A stretch of DNA of 58,498 nt, taken from NCBI GenBank assembly GCA_036495525.1, contig DASXMR010000048.1, positions 1-58,498 on the forward strand. The letters are read 5' to 3'. The translations under genes were made by a program, and so were the position numbers. Shown here piece after piece: positions 16,474-25,037 of the stretch. A model generated the notes under the pieces. The model had not been told where the DNA came from. It did not search any database and worked only from the letters and a program-made list of their open reading frames with translations. Source of the stretch: DASXMR01 sp036495525. Its GTDB lineage: Bacteria; Actinomycetota; Actinomycetes; Streptosporangiales; Streptosporangiaceae. Within the stretch, counting starts at the first letter, position 1. Every line of letters begins with the position of its first letter.

Positions 16474-16986
16474 ATGATCGTGGTGGTGGCCGGGGTATCA
16501 GGCAGCGGCAAGACGACCGTCGGCACGCTGCTGGCCAGCCGGCTCGGCTGGGCATTCGCCGATGCGGACGGCTTTCACACCGCCGTGTGCATCGGCAAAA
16601 TGCACGCGGGCATTCCACTGACCGACGATGACCGGTGGCCGTGGCTCGCCGTGCTTGGCGCCTGGATGGACGAACGAATAGCCGCCGGCGAGTCAGCCGT
16701 CCTCGCGTGCTCTGCTTTGAAGCTGGCCTACCGGGACCGGCTGCGAGCTGGCAGGCCGGGGGTCCGCATCGTGTTCCTGACCGTCGGCCACGATGTCGAC
16801 GAGGAGCGAGTCGCCGACCGGCCGGATCACTTCTTCCCGCACGAGCTGGTGAATAGCCAGTACGCCGCCCTGGAGATACCGAAGCCGGGCGAGGCCGCGG
16901 TCGTACTGCCGGTCAGCGGCACGCCAGCCGAGGTCACCGACCTGATCATCAGCGAACTGAAGCTGCCGGCCGGCCAGCCGGGCTAG
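16474..16986 (+). CDS. gntK: Gluconokinase
   Basis: A 170-aa small kinase. P-loop GVSGSGKTT (residues 7-15), ADADGFHTA (substrate region), KMHAGIPLTDDDRWPWL and ACSALKLAYRDRLR match the GntK family; HFFPHELVNSQYAALE follows the lid. It phosphorylates gluconate to 6-phosphogluconate, feeding the oxidative pentose phosphate pathway. The lid sequence (TVGHDVDEERVADRPDHFF) departs from the usual pattern but basic residues remain. Probably co-transcribed with the ClC gene. Confidence 0.85.
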   Translation: MIVVVAGVSGSGKTTVGTLLASRLGWAFADADGFHTAVCIGKMHAGIPLTDDDRWPWLAVLGAWMDERIAAGESAVLACSALKLAYRDRLRAGRPGVRIVFLTVGHDVDEERVADRPDHFFPHELVNSQYAALEIPKPGEAAVVLPVSGTPAEVTDLIISELKLPAGQPG

Positions 16987-17014
16987 CCGGCGGATCCTGG
17001 GCTGGCGCTGCTCG

Positions 17015-18925
17015 TCAGATGGCCGGAACCTGGACCTGCATGGGCATCGAGTCGGGCCCGTAGTCGAGCTTATGGTCGAGATTGATCGCTGCGTTGATCA
17101 GTGACAGGTGGCTGAACGCCTGCGGGAAGTTGCCAAGCTGCTCGCCGGTGCTGCTGATCTCCTCCGAGTAGAGCCCGAGGTTGCTGGCGTAGGTGTGCAT
17201 CTTCTCGAACACCAGCCTGGCCTCTTCCAGCCGCCCGGCCCTGGCCAGCGCGTCGACGTACCAGAACGTGCACAGCGAGAACGTGCCCTCGTCGCCGGCC
17301 AGGCCGTCCGGGGCGGCGCTCGGGTTGTACCGGTAGACCAGGCTGTCGGAGACCAGCTTGTCCTTCATCAGGTCCAGGGTGGACAGCCACATCGGGTCGC
17401 GTGGCGCGACGAAGCCCATCAGCGGCATCAGCAGCAGCGAGGAGTCAAGCACGGTCGTGCCGTAGTGCTGGGTGAACGCGCCGATCTCGGCGTTGAAGCC
17501 CTTCTGCATGATCTGCTGGTAGATCTCGTCCCGCTCGACCACCCAGCGGGCCACGTTGGCCGGCCGGCCGTGCCTGGCGGCGAGCCTGATCGCCCGGTCC
17601 AGCGCCACCCAGGCCTGGAACCGGCCGTAGGTGAAGTCCCGGCGGCCGCCCCTGGTCTCCCAGATGCCGTCGTCCGGCTGGTCCCAGTGCTCGCTGAGCC
17701 AGTCGATCATCTCGGTCAGCTTCTGCCAGCCGACGTGCGCAATCTGCATGCCGTGCGCGTCGGCGAGGGCCATCGCGTCCATCGCCTCGCCGTAGATATC
17801 CAGCTGCAGCTGGCCGGCCGCGCCGTTGCCGATCCGGACCGGGCGCGACCCGCGCCAGCCCTCGAAGTGCGACAGCTCCTCCTCGACCAGGTCGGAGCTG
17901 CCGTCGACCCGGTACATGATCCGCAGCGGGCCCGAGCCGTCGCCGGCCTGCTCGTCGGCCCTGGAGCGCATCCAGTACCCGAACTGAGCAGCCTCCTCGG
18001 CGTAGCCAAGTCCGAGCAGCGCGTAGATGGAGAACGACCCGTCCCTGACCCAGGTGTAGCGGTAATCCCAGTTCCGCTCCCCGCCGACCTGCTCGGGCAG
18101 GCCGGCGGTCGGCGCGGCCACCGGCGCGCCGGTCGGCGCGTAGGTCATGAGCTTCAGCGTCATGGCCGAGCGGGCGACCATCTCCCGCCAGCGGCCGGTA
18201 TAGGTCGACTTCCTCAGCCAGTCACGCCAGAACTGAGCCGTCTCGTCCTCCAGCCGATGCAGGTCGGCGGGCGGGATCCGGCGCGGCTGCCCGCCCATCG
18301 ACTCCAGCACGATCCCCGCCGTCTCGCCCTCGTGCAGCGTCCAGGAAGTCCGCAGCCCGTCGCCTTCCCGCTCCAGCTTGCTGCCGTGCTCGGGGCCCGA
18401 ACCGCGCCGTCCGACGGTGTGCACGGTCAGTTCCTGGTCGCCAGCGGAGAACACCGCGCCGTTCGCCGACAGCGCGACCTTGTGCCTGGCCCGCCCGTAG
18501 TCGAAGGCGGGCCGCAGGTCCATCGCGAACCTGATCGTGCCGCGCGGCACGCGCAGCAGCCTGACCAGCCGGTGCCTGGCCGTCGGCCGCCCGGTGACCA
18601 CGGGCATGAAGTCGACGAGCTCCCCGACGCCGTCGGCGGTCATGAACCGGGTCAGCAGGATCGCGCTGTCCGGCCGGTACAGCTGCTTGCTCACGTAGCC
18701 GCCGGAGTCGGGGGCGATCCGGAAGTGCCCGCCCTTATCAGCGTCCAGCAGCGAGGCGAACATGCTGGGCGAGTCGAACCGCGGGCAGCAGAACCAGTCC
18801 ACCACGCCGTCGCTGGTCACCAGCGCCGCGGTCTGCAGGTCGCCGATCAGCCCGTGGTCGCCGATGTCCGGGTAACGCGAGCTCAGGCCGGCGCTGCTCC
18901 TGCCAGTTCTGGCTGGTGCTGTCAT
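17015..18925 (-). CDS. GH15 family glycoside hydrolase (first copy)
   Basis: A 636-aa protein with an N-terminal beta-sandwich (about 20-230) starting SRYPDIGDHGLIGDLQTAAL and SDGVVDWFCCPRFDSPSMFA, then an (alpha/alpha)6 barrel. Catalytic motifs: WETRGG (general acid Glu) and LYSEEI (general base Glu). Barrel landmarks NWDYRYTWVRDGSF and GNFPQAFSHLSLINAA are intact. Family members are glucoamylase or trehalase-like enzymes; the substrate here is unknown. No signal peptide, so it should act in the cytoplasm. Operator c1 is centred 99 bases upstream. Confidence 0.9.
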   Translation of the reverse strand: MTAPARTGRSSAGLSSRYPDIGDHGLIGDLQTAALVTSDGVVDWFCCPRFDSPSMFASLLDADKGGHFRIAPDSGGYVSKQLYRPDSAILLTRFMTADGVGELVDFMPVVTGRPTARHRLVRLLRVPRGTIRFAMDLRPAFDYGRARHKVALSANGAVFSAGDQELTVHTVGRRGSGPEHGSKLEREGDGLRTSWTLHEGETAGIVLESMGGQPRRIPPADLHRLEDETAQFWRDWLRKSTYTGRWREMVARSAMTLKLMTYAPTGAPVAAPTAGLPEQVGGERNWDYRYTWVRDGSFSIYALLGLGYAEEAAQFGYWMRSRADEQAGDGSGPLRIMYRVDGSSDLVEEELSHFEGWRGSRPVRIGNGAAGQLQLDIYGEAMDAMALADAHGMQIAHVGWQKLTEMIDWLSEHWDQPDDGIWETRGGRRDFTYGRFQAWVALDRAIRLAARHGRPANVARWVVERDEIYQQIMQKGFNAEIGAFTQHYGTTVLDSSLLLMPLMGFVAPRDPMWLSTLDLMKDKLVSDSLVYRYNPSAAPDGLAGDEGTFSLCTFWYVDALARAGRLEEARLVFEKMHTYASNLGLYSEEISSTGEQLGNFPQAFSHLSLINAAINLDHKLDYGPDSMPMQVQVPAI

Positions 18926-19015
18926 CTCGGCCTCTCCCGCAGATGGTCGCCCGCCCGCCGCGCGTCGCTGCGATCGGGCCTGCGCTCACGATCGGCGCCT
19001 GGCCGGGCGGCGGCA

Positions 19016-19032
19016 CCATCCGGGCAGGGTGA
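19016..19032. promoter_or_regulatory. Operator copy c1 (CCATCCG-GGC-AGGGTGA)
   Basis: An asymmetric copy with one strong half (GGGTGA) and a weak half (CCATCC). It lies in the divergent GH15/small membrane protein promoter and is nearly a mirror image of c2. Centred 99 bases before the GH15 start. Confidence 0.5.
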
Positions 19033-19041
19033 TCCGGCTAA

Positions 19042-19058
19042 TCACCCCGCGAGGATGG
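19042..19058. promoter_or_regulatory. Operator copy c2 (TCACCCC-GCG-AGGATGG)
   Basis: Mirror-oriented partner of c1; read on the other strand it is CCATCCT-CGC-GGGGTGA. Centred 67 bases before ATG 19117. Confidence 0.55.
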
Positions 19059-19116
19059 TGCAGGTGGCCGGCCTGCGGGTGATGGTGACCGCACCTGCAA
19101 CATCAAGGAAGGTGAC

Positions 19117-19386
19117 ATGTCGACGAGGCAGATTAGCCGCGGCGGTTTCCAGCTGAGCACGATGCCGCTGATCACCGGTGCCGCGCTGATGGGCATGGGC
19201 GCGATGCTGGCGGCGGCCGGGCTGACGGTCAGCGGCGCGGCCCTGGTCAAGGCCACCCGGACCTGGATTCGCGGGATGGACGTGCCGCCCAGCGAAGTGA
19301 TGCGCAGCAAGTGGTCACAGGCGAAGGCTGCCACCGCCGCTGGCGCGAGCGCGTGGCAGAACGGCCTGGTCACTAGCGGGCGCTAG
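19117..19386 (+). CDS. Small membrane protein, function unknown
   Basis: An 89-aa protein. One hydrophobic region at residues about 18-45 (LITGAALMGMGAMLAAAGLT), then an amphipathic segment with TRTWIRGMDVPPSEVMRSKW. ATG 19117 has ribosome site AAGGAAGG. It is divergent from the first GH15 gene and carries its own operator (c2) and a strong downstream hairpin. I recall similar small proteins in actinomycetes but cannot name the family. Confidence 0.75.
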   Translation: MSTRQISRGGFQLSTMPLITGAALMGMGAMLAAAGLTVSGAALVKATRTWIRGMDVPPSEVMRSKWSQAKAATAAGASAWQNGLVTSGR

Positions 19387-19409
19387 GGCGCCGGCCGCTC
19401 GGCTGCCGC

Positions 19410-19440
19410 GCCGCCGGACGGGTCCTGCCCGTCCGGCGGC
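19410..19440 (+). terminator. 13-bp GC-rich hairpin terminator
   Basis: A perfect 13-bp stem (arms 19410-19422 and 19428-19440) with the 5-base loop TCCTG, 24 bases after the stop of the small membrane protein gene. No U-tract follows, usual for actinomycete terminators. Confidence 0.7.
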
Positions 19441-19671
19441 CCGGCGGCACGCTCGCTGACCGGAGGGCCGGATGACCGGCGCCCACCTAGCGCCCTGGCA
19501 GTTCGCATTCGTGACGATCAGCCATTTTCTTCTTCGCCCAGTGCCATCGCGCGGCCTTGCTGACCGCTTTGCCTGACGGGTCCGCCGCCGCGGCAGCAGG
19601 CTGGCCAGGAACGGCCGCCCGAGGGACATGGCCGGGACCGCGGCCGCCGGCAGGCTGCAAGACTGCTGGCA

Positions 19672-19688
19672 TCACCCGCGCCGGATGG
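19672..19688. promoter_or_regulatory. Operator copy d (TCACCCG-CGC-CGGATGG)
   Basis: One perfect half-site and one CCATCC-type half-site, as in c1/c2, preceded by GGCA. Centred 88 bases before zwf. Confidence 0.6.
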
Positions 19689-19767
19689 CGCGCCCAGCTC
19701 GCGGCCGAAGTGAGATGTGCCTGCGGGTAGCCGTCCTGGCCGGTACCCGGACAGAAGGAGACCAAGC

Positions 19768-21165
19768 ATGACCGAGCACAAAGCCGACGCGCTGGTCATT
19801 TTCGGAGCGACCGGTGACCTGGCAAAGCTAGAGACATTCCCTGCTCTCGTCGGCCTGGTCGAGCGCGGTGTGCTCGATATCCCGGTGATCGGCGTCGCCA
19901 AGAGCGGCTGGCAGCTGGAACAGTTCCGCGACTACGCGACGGCGTCGCTTCGGCTCAACCACATGGACCCGGCGAGCCCGGCCGCGAAGAAGATGATCTC
20001 GCTGCTGCGCTACGTCGACGGCGACCTCGGCGACCCGGCTACGTATCAGGCGATGTCCAACGAGCTCGGCTCGGCGGCCAGGGTGCTGTACTACCTGGAG
20101 GTGCCGCCGCCGCTGTTCGCCCGCATCGCCGAGGGCATCTCGGCCGCCATGCGGGCCGACGGCGCCAGGGTGATGGTGGAGAAGCCGTTCGGCACCGATC
20201 TCGCCAGCGCGCAGCAGCTCAACGACACCATGCACAAGTACTTCCCGGAGGACGCCATTTTCCGGGTCGACCACTGGCTCGGACTCGACCCGGTGGAGAA
20301 CGTCATGTTCGTCCGGTTCGCCAACTCGATCCACGAGCCGCTGCTCAACCGGGAATACGTCGAGAGCGTCCAGATCACCATGGCCGAGTCGTTCGACGTC
20401 GCCGACCGCGGCAGTTTCTACGACCGGACCGGCGCGATCAGGGACGTGGTGCAGAACCACATGCTCCAGGTGCTCGCCACGGCGGTCGCCGACCCGCCAG
20501 CAGGCGCCGGACTGACCGACGGCACGAGCCTCACCGACGCCTGGCGATCGGCCAAGGCGCAGCAGCTGGCCGCGCTGCGGCCGCTGACGCCCGCCGACGT
20601 GGTGCGCGGCCAGTACGAGGGCTACCACGACGTCAAGGGCGTCGCCAAGGGCTCTACCACCGAGACCTTCGTCGCCCTCCGGCTGACGGTGGACTCCTGG
20701 CGGTGGTCAGGCGTGCCGGTCCTGATCCGGGCGGGCAAGTGCATGCCAGTCACGGCCACCGAGGTGCGGTTCCGGTTCCGCCGGCCGCCGCACGACGTCT
20801 TCGGCCTGGGCAGCGAGCACACGCCGAACGTGCTGCGGTTCAGGGTGTACCCGAGCACCGAGGTCGGGCTGACCCTGGTCGGCAAGAAGCCGGGCGCCGG
20901 CTGGCTGCCGCAGCCGGAGGAATTGGTGTTCGCCGAGCGCGGCGCGGGCGAAATGCGCGCCTACGACCGGCTGATCGGCGCTGCGCTGGCCGGGGAGCGC
21001 TGGTTGTTCGCGAGGCAGGACACCGTGGAGGCCGCCTGGCAGGTGGTCGACCAGGTACTCGGCGACGTGGTGCCGGTGCAGACCTATGCCAGGGGCACGT
21101 GGGGTCCCAAGGAAGCCGACGCGCTCGTGCCCGACGGTGATACCTGGCACGACCCGGCCGGCTGA
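19768..21165 (+). CDS. zwf: Glucose-6-phosphate dehydrogenase
   Basis: A 465-aa enzyme that oxidises glucose 6-phosphate to 6-phosphogluconolactone with NADP+, the entry to the oxidative pentose phosphate pathway. NADP fold IFGATGDLAK (11-20), VEKPFGTDLASAQQLN and the active-site motif at 166-174. That motif reads RVDHWLGLD, where the usual RIDHYLGKE has Lys; Leu 173 stands in its place. ESVQITMAESFDV and YDRTGAIRDVVQNH are typical. ATG 19768 has AGAAGGAG upstream. ndh follows after 28 bases. The Lys-to-Leu change makes a variant subfamily possible. Confidence 0.88.
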   Translation: MTEHKADALVIFGATGDLAKLETFPALVGLVERGVLDIPVIGVAKSGWQLEQFRDYATASLRLNHMDPASPAAKKMISLLRYVDGDLGDPATYQAMSNELGSAARVLYYLEVPPPLFARIAEGISAAMRADGARVMVEKPFGTDLASAQQLNDTMHKYFPEDAIFRVDHWLGLDPVENVMFVRFANSIHEPLLNREYVESVQITMAESFDVADRGSFYDRTGAIRDVVQNHMLQVLATAVADPPAGAGLTDGTSLTDAWRSAKAQQLAALRPLTPADVVRGQYEGYHDVKGVAKGSTTETFVALRLTVDSWRWSGVPVLIRAGKCMPVTATEVRFRFRRPPHDVFGLGSEHTPNVLRFRVYPSTEVGLTLVGKKPGAGWLPQPEELVFAERGAGEMRAYDRLIGAALAGERWLFARQDTVEAAWQVVDQVLGDVVPVQTYARGTWGPKEADALVPDGDTWHDPAG

Positions 21166-21193
21166 CCGCGAGCAACGGGGAGGCGGCGCAGCG

Positions 21194-22566
21194 ATGGGCA
21201 ACAGCCAGGGCAGCGGCACCGGCGGCATCCGCCGGGTCGTGATCATCGGGGGCGGCTTCGGCGGGCTGTTCGCCGCCCGGGCGCTGCGCGGCGCCGCCGC
21301 CTCGGTGACGCTGATCGACCGGGCGCAGCATCACCTGTTCCAGCCGCTGCTTTACCAGTGCGCGACCGGCATCCTGTCGGAGGGCCAGATCGCCGCGCCG
21401 CTGCGCGACGTGCTGAAGCGGCACGAGAACGTCAGGGTGGTGATGGCCGAGGTGACCGGCATCGACCCGGCCGCCCGGCTGCTGCGGTGCGAGCGGCCGT
21501 ACGACGAGCCGATCGAGTTCGGCTATGACGACCTGATCGTTGCGGCCGGCGTGCAGAGCTCCTACTTCGGCCACGACGAGTACGAGCCGTGGGCGCCGCC
21601 GATGAAGACGATCGCGGACGCGCTGACTATCCGGCGCCGGGTCTATGGCGCGTTCGAGCTGGCGAGACCGCGACCGATCCGGCGGAGCAGCGGCGCTGGC
21701 TGACCTTCGCGCTCGTCGGCGCCGGGCCGACCGGCGTCGAGCTGGCCGGCCAGATACGCGAGCTGGCCACTAAGACGCTGCGCCGGGAGTTCCGGCACAT
21801 CACCCCGCAGGACGCCAGGGTGCTGCTGTTCGACGGCGGGAAGGCGCCGCTGGCCGCTTTCGGCAGCCGGCTGTCCGCCGTTGCCGCGCGGAGCCTGGAG
21901 TCCCTTGGCGTGGAGCTGCACATGGGCTCGATCGTGACCGCTGTCGGCCCGCAGGGCATTGACGTGCGAGGCCAGGACGGCGCGGTGACCCACTACGAGA
22001 CCGGCGTGGTGCTGTGGACGGCTGGCGTGCAGGCACCGCCGATCGCCAGCGTCGTCGCCATGGCCACCGGCGCGCAGCAGGACAGGGCTGGCCGGATCAT
22101 GGTCGGTGACGACCTGACGATCCCCGGCCATCCGGAGATCTCCGTCGTCGGTGACATGTCGGCCCTGCGGGAGCTGCCCGGCGTGGCCGAGGTGGCGATG
22201 CAGGGCGGCAGGTACGCCGGGCACCGGATCAGGCGGTCGATCGGGGGGGAGGCTCCTGCTGGCCCGTTCCGGTACCACGACCTCGGCTCGGCCGCCTACA
22301 TCTCCCGCGGCCGGGCCGTGGTGGAGGCCGGCAAGCTGCGGCTGAGCGGCTTCCCCGGCTGGTTCGTCTGGCTGTTCATCCACATCGCCTTCCTGACCGG
22401 CTACCGCAACCGGGTCGGGGCGGTGCTGACCTGGTGGCTCGCGTTCACCAGGGACAGCCGCCGGGAGCGCGCGTTCACCACCCGGCAGGTCGGCTTCGTC
22501 CGGGACATCTACGACCGGGTGCAGCCGGCGGGGCCCGGCAAGGCCGGCAGCGCCCGGCGGAGCTGA
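21194..22566 (+). pseudogene. ndh: NADH dehydrogenase type II, frameshifted
   Basis: The first frame (ATG 21194) encodes an NDH-2 start: VVIIGGGFGGLFAARAL, HHLFQPLLYQCATGILS and DDLIVAAGVQSSYFG. It derails at about 21661-21664 and stops soon after. The adjacent frame continues exactly where the family should: TATDPAEQRRWLTFALVGAG (second Rossmann motif GAGPTGVELAG), VVGDMSALRE and a membrane-binding end LFIHIAFLTGYRNR. One missing G restores a protein of about 457 aa. The enzyme would oxidise NADH and reduce quinone at the inner membrane face. No slippery heptamer is present, so programmed frameshifting is unlikely; real mutation or assembly error. Confidence 0.8.
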
Positions 22567-22613
22567 CCGCGGCCGTGCTCGCCGCCGCCCGGCCCTGATG
22601 AGCGCCGGCCCGC

Positions 22614-24065
22614 TCACACGTCGCGCTCGGCGAAGATCCTCCGCTCCGCGACGGCCTTGATCAGCGCCTGGTAGTCGCGGGCGTTCAGGTCCGCGTACGC
22701 GTCAGCGAACTCGGCGACCGCCCGGTCGAACCGGTCCCCTGAGCCGAGGTAGGCGGCGATCGCTATCCGGTCGCCTGACCTGGCGTGCGCCCTGGCCAGC
22801 GTCCAGCCGCACAGCTCGCCGTAGAACCGCAGGCCGGGCGGCAGCATCTCGCCGACGTCGAAGGAGAGCTTCCAGTCCCGCAGCTGCCGCACGTAGTAGT
22901 CATGTGTCTGGCCGTCGGTCGCCGTGCCTGGCGCCCAGCCGAGGAAGATGTCGCTGACCGCCTGCATGGTCCGCTGGCCGACGACGACCCGCTCGCCCTC
23001 CCTGGCGAGCTTGCTTGGCTTCCCGTAACGGCAAAGCACCGATTCCTCGGCTTCCTTGACCTGCAGGAGAAGAGGATCCGATCGGTCGCGCCCGCGCATC
23101 AGGATGACCCAGCAGCGGGTGCCCACACTGCCGACGCCGACCACCTTGCGTGCCATGTCAGCGAATTCGTACTGAGCCAGCAGCCCGCGGCGGCTCGGGT
23201 CAAGCGAGCGCACGTACGCGGGGATGAAGCGGCGCGCCGCCGACTCCATCCGGTCCCGCTCCTCGGCCGTGAAGACCAGGCAGTCAAGCGGCACGATCAG
23301 CGGCGGCACGGCCCGGATCCTGGTGCTGGTGCCGTCGACGACCGCGAGCTTGCTGAAGGCCTGCAGGTTGTCGTGCCGCTGCGCCTTCGTCATGTCCTTG
23401 CGGAACTGCCGCCGCTGCCGCGGGCTCATCTGGGCTTCCAGCCCGCGGCGCGCCGACTTCAGGTCCAGGTGTGCGTACCAGACCGCCAGATTGCCGAGCC
23501 CGGCGAACTCCCGGATGGCCTCGCGATAGCTCCTTACCGTCGCGGTCACGATCGCCCGGCGGTGCTTGCGGGAGAAACCGTGGTCGCGGGCAGCGACCTC
23601 CATGCTCGCGGCCAGCCGCTTGACGTCCCACTCCCACGGGCCTGGCGCGGTCTCGTCGAAGTCGTTGATCGAGAAGATCAGCCGCCGCTCTGGCGAGGCG
23701 AAGGCGCCGAAGTTGCTGAGGTGCGCGTCGCCGCACAGCTGCGCCTGGAGCCCGCAGGCCGGCGTGCGGGCCAGGTCGCTGGCCATCGGCAGGGCTGCGC
23801 CGCGGAAGTAGGAGAATTCGGACGCCAGCATCCGGCCGTAACGCACTGGTACCAGCTCGGGCACCCGCCTAGCGGCCTGCTGCTCAAGCAGCTCGATCGG
23901 GTCCTCGCGAGTGGTCAGGTCGAGCTCGGCGTGCCTGGACCGTGGCACGGCCTTGCGTGCCGCCTTGCCGAGCGAGGCCCGTTCAGCCGGGCTCAGGCTG
24001 GCTACCGCCGGGCTGAGACTCTGTACCCTGCCACGGGCGGTCTGGCCGGTGACCTGGGACGTCAT
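22614..24065 (-). CDS. DUF2252 family protein
   Basis: A 483-aa protein of the DUF2252 family, which has a kinase-like fold. Landmarks: RMLASEFSYFRGAALPMASD, AQLCGDAHLSNFGAF (catalytic-loop-like) and IFSINDFDETAPGPWEWDVK (metal-binding-like DxD). Residues through YVRQLRDWKLSFDV and LARAHARSGD are also typical. Substrate and function are unknown. Convergent with ndh. Operator e is centred 45 bases upstream of ATG 24065. Confidence 0.88.
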   Translation of the reverse strand: MTSQVTGQTARGRVQSLSPAVASLSPAERASLGKAARKAVPRSRHAELDLTTREDPIELLEQQAARRVPELVPVRYGRMLASEFSYFRGAALPMASDLARTPACGLQAQLCGDAHLSNFGAFASPERRLIFSINDFDETAPGPWEWDVKRLAASMEVAARDHGFSRKHRRAIVTATVRSYREAIREFAGLGNLAVWYAHLDLKSARRGLEAQMSPRQRRQFRKDMTKAQRHDNLQAFSKLAVVDGTSTRIRAVPPLIVPLDCLVFTAEERDRMESAARRFIPAYVRSLDPSRRGLLAQYEFADMARKVVGVGSVGTRCWVILMRGRDRSDPLLLQVKEAEESVLCRYGKPSKLAREGERVVVGQRTMQAVSDIFLGWAPGTATDGQTHDYYVRQLRDWKLSFDVGEMLPPGLRFYGELCGWTLARAHARSGDRIAIAAYLGSGDRFDRAVAEFADAYADLNARDYQALIKAVAERRIFAERDV

Positions 24066-24101
24066 CAGCCTTACGATGCTGCAGCCCCGGCTCCTGGCGC
24101 A

Positions 24102-24118
24102 TCACCCGGCCAGTGTGA
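24102..24118. promoter_or_regulatory. Operator copy e (TCACCCG-GCC-AGTGTGA)
   Basis: One perfect half and one with two changes, preceded by GCA. The right half belongs to a 15-bp direct repeat (24110-24124 and 24126-24140). Centred 45 bases before the DUF2252 start. Confidence 0.55.
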
Positions 24119-24161
24119 GGCTGCGCCAGTGTGAGGCTGCACCACCGCGCGGCGGCCGGCT

Positions 24162-25037
24162 TCAGCCGCGTCGCCGCCGGGTGCGCGAGCCGGGAGGCTG
24201 CTGCGGGCAGGCGCGGCGCGGCCGGCCCGGCGAGGGCGGCGCAGCGGTTGCCTCAGCCGGCCCTGCGTCGGCGCCCACCGTCGGACCCGCTGGATGGACG
24301 GGTTCGTCCGGCCCGTGCGCCTGCGTGCCTGCCGCCTCCTCGGCTGCGCTGCGTCGCGGCGACCTGAACGCCGCCACCAGCCGGGCGATGAGCGTGGCGA
24401 GGAAGATCTGCCCCGCCAGCGCCTCGAGCGCCGCGATGGCGCGGCCGCCGCTGCTGCCGGCGGTGAAGTCCCCGTAGCCAAGCGTGGTGAGCGTGGTGAA
24501 GCTGAAGTACTGGTACAGCTGCACCGTGCCTGGCGCGTGGTTGGCGAAGAATGGCTCGCTGGCGAGGCGGCCGATGGCCCGGTAGCAACAGGCGAACATC
24601 AGCCCGATGATCAGGTACGCGCTGATCGCGCCGAGGATGCTGTGCAGGGTGATGACCGGCTTGGCGAGGATCCGCGCGACGATCATCACGACGGTGAGCA
24701 GCAGCACCAGGGCGGTCCACAGGTCGGCGATCCCGGCTGCGGTGCGCGTCGCCACGGCCGCTGCCAGCACCAGCGCGACGACCGAGCCGCTGAACACCAC
24801 GGCGATCATGATTCGCGCGGTGCGCCTTGGCACCTGGGCAGTTTGCATCGCGAGCAGCAGCGTCACCACGAACAGCACGATTTGCAGGGCGTTGACCAGC
24901 CGGCCGCCGACGAAGGCTGACAGCACGTAGGTGCCGACGAGCAGGGTCAGCAGCAAGCCGTACCGCTCGCCGGCCGGCGCAAGGCCGATTCGCAAGCGGC
25001 GCCCGTCCGGGCTCGCTGCCGTCGCCTGGCTGCTCAC
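24162..25037 (-). CDS. Two-pore-type potassium channel protein
   Basis: A 291-aa membrane protein. Four hydrophobic segments in the first 125 residues (VGTYVLSAFVGG, LQIVLFVVTLLLAM, IMIAVVFSGSVVALVL, LVLLLTVVMIV), then an ion-channel pore module: a helix, pore loop FTTLTTLGYGDF with K+ selectivity filter TLGYGD (about 184-189), and a last helix IFLATLIARLVAAF. The C-terminal 60 residues are polar and Arg/Ala/Pro-rich. GTG 25037 overlaps the DUF389 stop by 4 bp, so the two are co-translated. Confidence 0.87.
   Translation of the reverse strand: MSSQATAASPDGRRLRIGLAPAGERYGLLLTLLVGTYVLSAFVGGRLVNALQIVLFVVTLLLAMQTAQVPRRTARIMIAVVFSGSVVALVLAAAVATRTAAGIADLWTALVLLLTVVMIVARILAKPVITLHSILGAISAYLIIGLMFACCYRAIGRLASEPFFANHAPGTVQLYQYFSFTTLTTLGYGDFTAGSSGGRAIAALEALAGQIFLATLIARLVAAFRSPRRSAAEEAAGTQAHGPDEPVHPAGPTVGADAGPAEATAAPPSPGRPRRACPQQPPGSRTRRRRG

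Larger units (their letters stand above)
19387..19767. other. Intergenic stretch with terminator and zwf promoter
   Basis: About 380 bases without a supported gene. It contains the strong hairpin at 19410-19440 and operator d at 19672-19688. A minus-strand frame reading SKAARWHWAKKKMADRHECE near 19500-19570 looks slightly protein-like but has no good start. Confidence 0.4.

Noticed and set aside
14783..16618. 611-codon minus-strand frame opposite the ClC gene
   Set aside because: Its composition (Arg/Gln/Ala runs) is that of a codon-position shadow; the ClC motifs are on the plus strand.
21650..21675. Programmed ribosomal frameshift in ndh
   Set aside because: There is no X XXY YYZ slippery site or clear pseudoknot at the switch; one base loss explains it more simply.
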